7,552 nucleotides of DNA, taken from JAAAOZ01 sp964496595 (GTDB lineage Bacteria > Chloroflexota > Anaerolineae > B4-G1 > SLSP01). Made by a program: the position numbers and the translations under genes. This document shows, piece by piece, positions 5,441-7,552 of this stretch. Positions within the stretch are counted from its first letter, which is position 1. Every line of letters begins with the position of its first letter. Location: NCBI GenBank assembly GCA_964496595.1, contig CAZCAI010000194.1, positions 1 to 7,552 on the forward strand, read 5' to 3'. The notes beneath the pieces were generated by a model that saw only the letters and a list, made by a program, of their open reading frames with translations, did not search any database and was not told the DNA's origin.

Positions 5441-7171
5441 ATGACAATAAAACAATCGCATTGGCCCTGGATCGTCTTGCTCCTCATCGCGGCGAGCGTG
5501 CGCCTGGTCGCGCTGGGGCAGGCGCCGTTCGGCCCGGATGAGGCCATCCAGGCGGTGGCGGCGCTCGATGTCCCGCGCGGGGGCGCGTGGCCCGCCGAGG
5601 TGGACAGCCCCCTGCTCCTGGTCAGCAACGGCCTGCTCTTCGCGCTCTTCGGCGCGTCGGAGAGCATGGCGCGCCTCCTGCCCGCGCTGGCGGGCCTCGC
5701 GCTGGTCGCGATCCCGTGGCTGTGGCGGCGCGAGGTCGGTGCGCTGGGCGCGTGGACGGCCGCCGCGCTGCTGACGCTCTCGCCGCTGGCGCTCTTCGCC
5801 TCGCGACAGGTGGAGAGCACCACGTTGGGCATCTTAGGCGCGAGCTTGCTGTTCACGGCCTTCCTCCTGGGCGAAGACGAGCGCCGCCCGTGGCAGCGCC
5901 CGCTCTTGATCGCGAGCGGCGTCGCGCTCGGCGTGATCGGCGGGCCGGCATTCTACGATACCCTGCTCCCCGCCCTGATCGCGTGGCTCATCTTTCACTG
6001 GATATCGGAGAGCGAACCCCAAGCGGCCTCGCCGATCATCTGGCGGAGATGGCCTCGGCCCGTGGGGCTGGGAGTGGCGATAGCGTGGTGGGTCGCCATC
6101 GGCGCGGGGTTCTACTGGGGGAATTGGGGCCGCCTGGGCCAAGGGATAGTCGCGTGGCTGAGCGCGTGGCGCAGCGGCGGGACGGGTCAACTCGGCGTCA
6201 TGTTGCTGATGCTCTACGAGCCGCTGACGCTGCTGCTGGCCGGCGTCGGCCTGATCTTCGCGATCCGCCGGTTTGCACTGCGCCCGCTGATGTGGGCGCT
6301 GTGGAGCATGTTGGCGCTGCTCCTCACCTCGATGCGACCGGGCGTCCCGGCCACCGGCGTCCTCGCCGCGCTGATCCCGCTGACGCTGTTGGCCGGCTAC
6401 GGCGCGCAGCGCGTGGCGTCGCCGGCGCTGCCACGCGACCAGCGGTTGATGTTCGCGTTACACGTGGCCGTCGGATCTGTGCTGTGGATGACGGGCGGGC
6501 TGATGTTGGCGCGGCACACCGTCGCCGGCGCGACCGTCCAGGGGTGGCCGCTGGTGCTCCTGGGCCTCGGGGCGATTGTAACGCTCCAGGGGATCTTGGC
6601 CGTGCTCTTCGGATTCAGTGTGCCGCCGCGCATCGCCGCGCGCGGGGCGCTTCTGGGCGTGTGCGCCGTGAGCCTTGTGCTCCAGGTCAGCTTCGCGTGG
6701 GGATTAGCGTTCGAGCGGCCCACCGACCCCGCCGAATTGGCGATCACCGCGAGCGGCTCGCCCGATTTGGCGAATCTGCGCGCGACAGCCACAGAGCTGA
6801 TGTACCAGCGCGGGGAGCGTCGGGACTCGTTCGCCGTCGCCATCGTCGATGGGGACGCCGCGCTCACAGCGCTGGCGCGATGGCACTTCCGCGATTTCGA
6901 GCGGGTCGAGCTGACGCCCGCGTGGCCCGCGTCCCCGCCCGATCTGGTCATCACCCCGGCGGAGGGCGCGCCCGCGATGGAAGAAGCGCAGGCGTCCACA
7001 GGCGCGTGGCGCGGCGCGGCCTTCGTCGCCATCACCGGCGGCAAATATTTCTTGCCGGGATGCCAGCCCGCCTTCCCGCCCATCTGCCCGCAGACCGTCT
7101 CGTGGTACCTCTACCGGGATCTACCCGTCGTCCTCCCCTCGCAGGATGTGATTTTGTGGCAGCGGCCCTAG
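5441..7171 (+). CDS. GT-C (GT39/TIGR03663-like) membrane glycosyltransferase-like protein
   Basis: This 576-aa protein is probably a polytopic GT-C-type transferase using a lipid-linked sugar. A first helix at 9-27 leads into a short loop with PFGPDEA at 29-35. The acidic D33-E34 pair is where dolichyl-phosphate-mannose transferases (GT39) and TIGR03663 proteins carry their catalytic DE. The next block, LLFALFGASESMARLLPALAG at 65-85, is typical of these families, with Arg 21 and Arg 78 as plausible conserved arginines. About ten more helices extend to residue 425. Residues 426-576 are soluble and probably extracytoplasmic, with a Cys pair at 541 and 549. TIGR03663 proteins are described as occurring in the same genomes as the YYY family and often nearby, as here. 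The family's HGP tripeptide is not seen; DSP occupies the corresponding place at 55-57. The stop codon is embedded in the CTAG target of the element at 7169-7310. The GT-C call is fairly sure, the subfamily less so, and the substrate unknown. Confidence 0.75.
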   Translation: MTIKQSHWPWIVLLLIAASVRLVALGQAPFGPDEAIQAVAALDVPRGGAWPAEVDSPLLLVSNGLLFALFGASESMARLLPALAGLALVAIPWLWRREVGALGAWTAAALLTLSPLALFASRQVESTTLGILGASLLFTAFLLGEDERRPWQRPLLIASGVALGVIGGPAFYDTLLPALIAWLIFHWISESEPQAASPIIWRRWPRPVGLGVAIAWWVAIGAGFYWGNWGRLGQGIVAWLSAWRSGGTGQLGVMLLMLYEPLTLLLAGVGLIFAIRRFALRPLMWALWSMLALLLTSMRPGVPATGVLAALIPLTLLAGYGAQRVASPALPRDQRLMFALHVAVGSVLWMTGGLMLARHTVAGATVQGWPLVLLGLGAIVTLQGILAVLFGFSVPPRIAARGALLGVCAVSLVLQVSFAWGLAFERPTDPAELAITASGSPDLANLRATATELMYQRGERRDSFAVAIVDGDAALTALARWHFRDFERVELTPAWPASPPDLVITPAEGAPAMEEAQASTGAWRGAAFVAITGGKYFLPGCQPAFPPICPQTVSWYLYRDLPVVLPSQDVILWQRP

Positions 7172-7310
7172 TACAGCGCGGCATAAATGGCTCCCCAGTT
7201 AAATTTGCTCCAAGGGGATCGTCAGATCCCCGTTCCGACGTAGAGTCGCGGATCTGACGATCCGCTCCGAGCGTAGCTAACTGGGGAGGAACTTCCGCCG
7301 AGGTGTACTA
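7169..7310. mobile_element. Non-autonomous MITE-like palindromic element inserted at TA within CTAG
   Basis: A 138-bp non-coding element (7171-7308) is flanked by TA at 7169-7170 and 7309-7310, each within CTAG. The two halves are ungapped inverted copies around a centre between 7239 and 7240, pairing at about 53 of 72 positions by my count (flanking C and G included). The best blocks are CTAGTACA at 7168-7175 with its mirror at 7304-7311, CTCCCCAGTTA at 7191-7201 with 7278-7288, and GGATCGTCAGATCC at 7216-7229 with 7250-7263. TA duplication inside CTAG is the known target preference of IS630, so mobilisation by an IS630/Tc1-mariner transposase encoded elsewhere is the likely origin. Transcribed, it would form one long imperfect hairpin and may end or stabilise the upstream mRNA. 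No ORF or transposase is present. Confidence 0.72.
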
Positions 7311-7421
7311 GTGGCAATCAATGCCCAAGTCCCCAAGCAGATCAGCTCGTCGATAGCGCCCGCGCGCTGCGGGATTTGGTGCGGAAGCTGAATCCGCATC
7401 CGTAAAGTGCAGATTTTTAGC

Positions 7422-7427
7422 GGAGGA
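7422..7427 (+). promoter_or_regulatory. Strong Shine-Dalgarno sequence for the partial 3' gene
   Basis: GGAGGA lies seven bases before the ATG at 7435, within an A-rich context, and is the best ribosome-binding site in the window. It makes the short truncated frame that follows credible as a real gene. Confidence 0.7.
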
Positions 7428-7434
7428 AAGAAAA

Positions 7435-7552
7435 ATGAACGAAGGGAATGGAAGCAAAACCGTCAATATCGTGCGCTGGATCGCGAGGGTCTCCGCGGGG
7501 TTGACCGCCGCGCTAATCTTGATCATCTTTATCGGCGAAGGCATCTCGGAGG
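7435..7552 (+). CDS. Small membrane protein, N-terminal part only (runs off the window)
   Basis: Thirty-nine codons are visible, starting MNEGNGSKTV. A basic stretch (RWIAR at 14-18) precedes a hydrophobic segment at about 19-33 that ends in GEG at 34-36. The order basic motif, helix, GEG resembles small multi-pass membrane proteins of unknown function that I recall from Chloroflexota and Bacteroidota, but I cannot name a family firmly. The strong Shine-Dalgarno sequence supports the start. It lies about 125 bp beyond the palindromic element and so is probably transcribed separately from the glycosyltransferase-like gene, although no clear promoter is seen in 7311-7420. Confidence 0.6.
   Translation, partial: MNEGNGSKTVNIVRWIARVSAGLTAALILIIFIGEGISE

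Noticed and set aside
5587..7257. 556-codon frame overlapping the glycosyltransferase-like gene on the same strand
   Set aside because: The product is Arg/Ala-rich and disordered in character, while the 5441 frame has clean membrane helices and a GT-C motif.
7310..7405. Possible decayed gene end reading ...DQLVDSARALRDLVRKLNPHP then TAA
   Set aside because: The stretch looks helix-forming, but it is only about 31 codons, has no start, and upstream it enters the palindromic element. A chance open frame is equally likely.
7380..7418. Hairpin TGCGGA/TCCGCA followed by a T5 run as a terminator
   Set aside because: The stem is only six pairs and the T-run begins about 16 bases after it, so it does not fit an intrinsic terminator.
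1..7552. CRISPR array, tRNA or rRNA genes
   Set aside because: No regularly spaced long direct repeats and no tRNA- or rRNA-like sequence were seen. The only tandem repeats have a 7-bp period.

Overview
The window looks like chromosomal DNA from a member of the Chloroflexota, probably an uncultured Anaerolineae-like bacterium. The genes are strongly GC-rich, while the gaps between them are AT-rich or repeat-rich. The clearest phylogenetic hint is a DUF2298 / 'Chlor_Arch_YYY' membrane protein followed by a TIGR03663-like GT-C glycosyltransferase. That pair is known mainly from Chloroflexota and some archaea. The assignment rests on remembered family distributions, not on a search. All convincing genes are on the + strand.

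Layout. Positions 1-170 form an AT-rich leader with two weak promoter candidates and a heptanucleotide tandem repeat. Positions 171-947 encode a ComEA-type DNA-binding competence protein (membrane anchor, SLBB domain, two helix-hairpin-helix motifs) with no comEC beside it. Positions 948-1095 hold three stacked palindromes that look like a dispersed intergenic repeat. Positions 1096-2895 encode a multi-pass membrane sensor with a PDZ-like extracytoplasmic loop and a C-terminal GAF domain, but no histidine kinase or other output domain. Its stop codon overlaps the start of the DUF2298 gene (2892-5336) in an ATGA junction, so the two are probably translationally coupled. A 104-bp gap with inverted heptad repeats separates this from the glycosyltransferase-like gene (5441-7171).

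The stop codon of that last gene lies in a CTAG site split by a 138-bp non-coding palindromic element flanked by TA duplications (7169-7310), a MITE-like insertion of the IS630/Tc1-mariner kind. The window ends inside a small membrane-protein gene that starts at 7435 behind a strong Shine-Dalgarno sequence.

How the genes may work together. The DUF2298 and GT-C-like proteins are both large polytopic membrane proteins with C-terminal soluble parts, and the two families are known to co-occur. They plausibly act together in lipid-linked sugar transfer or surface glycan assembly, but the biochemistry of these families is not established. The orphan sensor coupled to them could tune that process. 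ComEA belongs to DNA uptake and is probably an independent unit. The items most worth following up are the MITE-like element in the stop codon, the two unrelated heptad repeats in intergenic regions, and the sensor-YYY-glycosyltransferase cluster.
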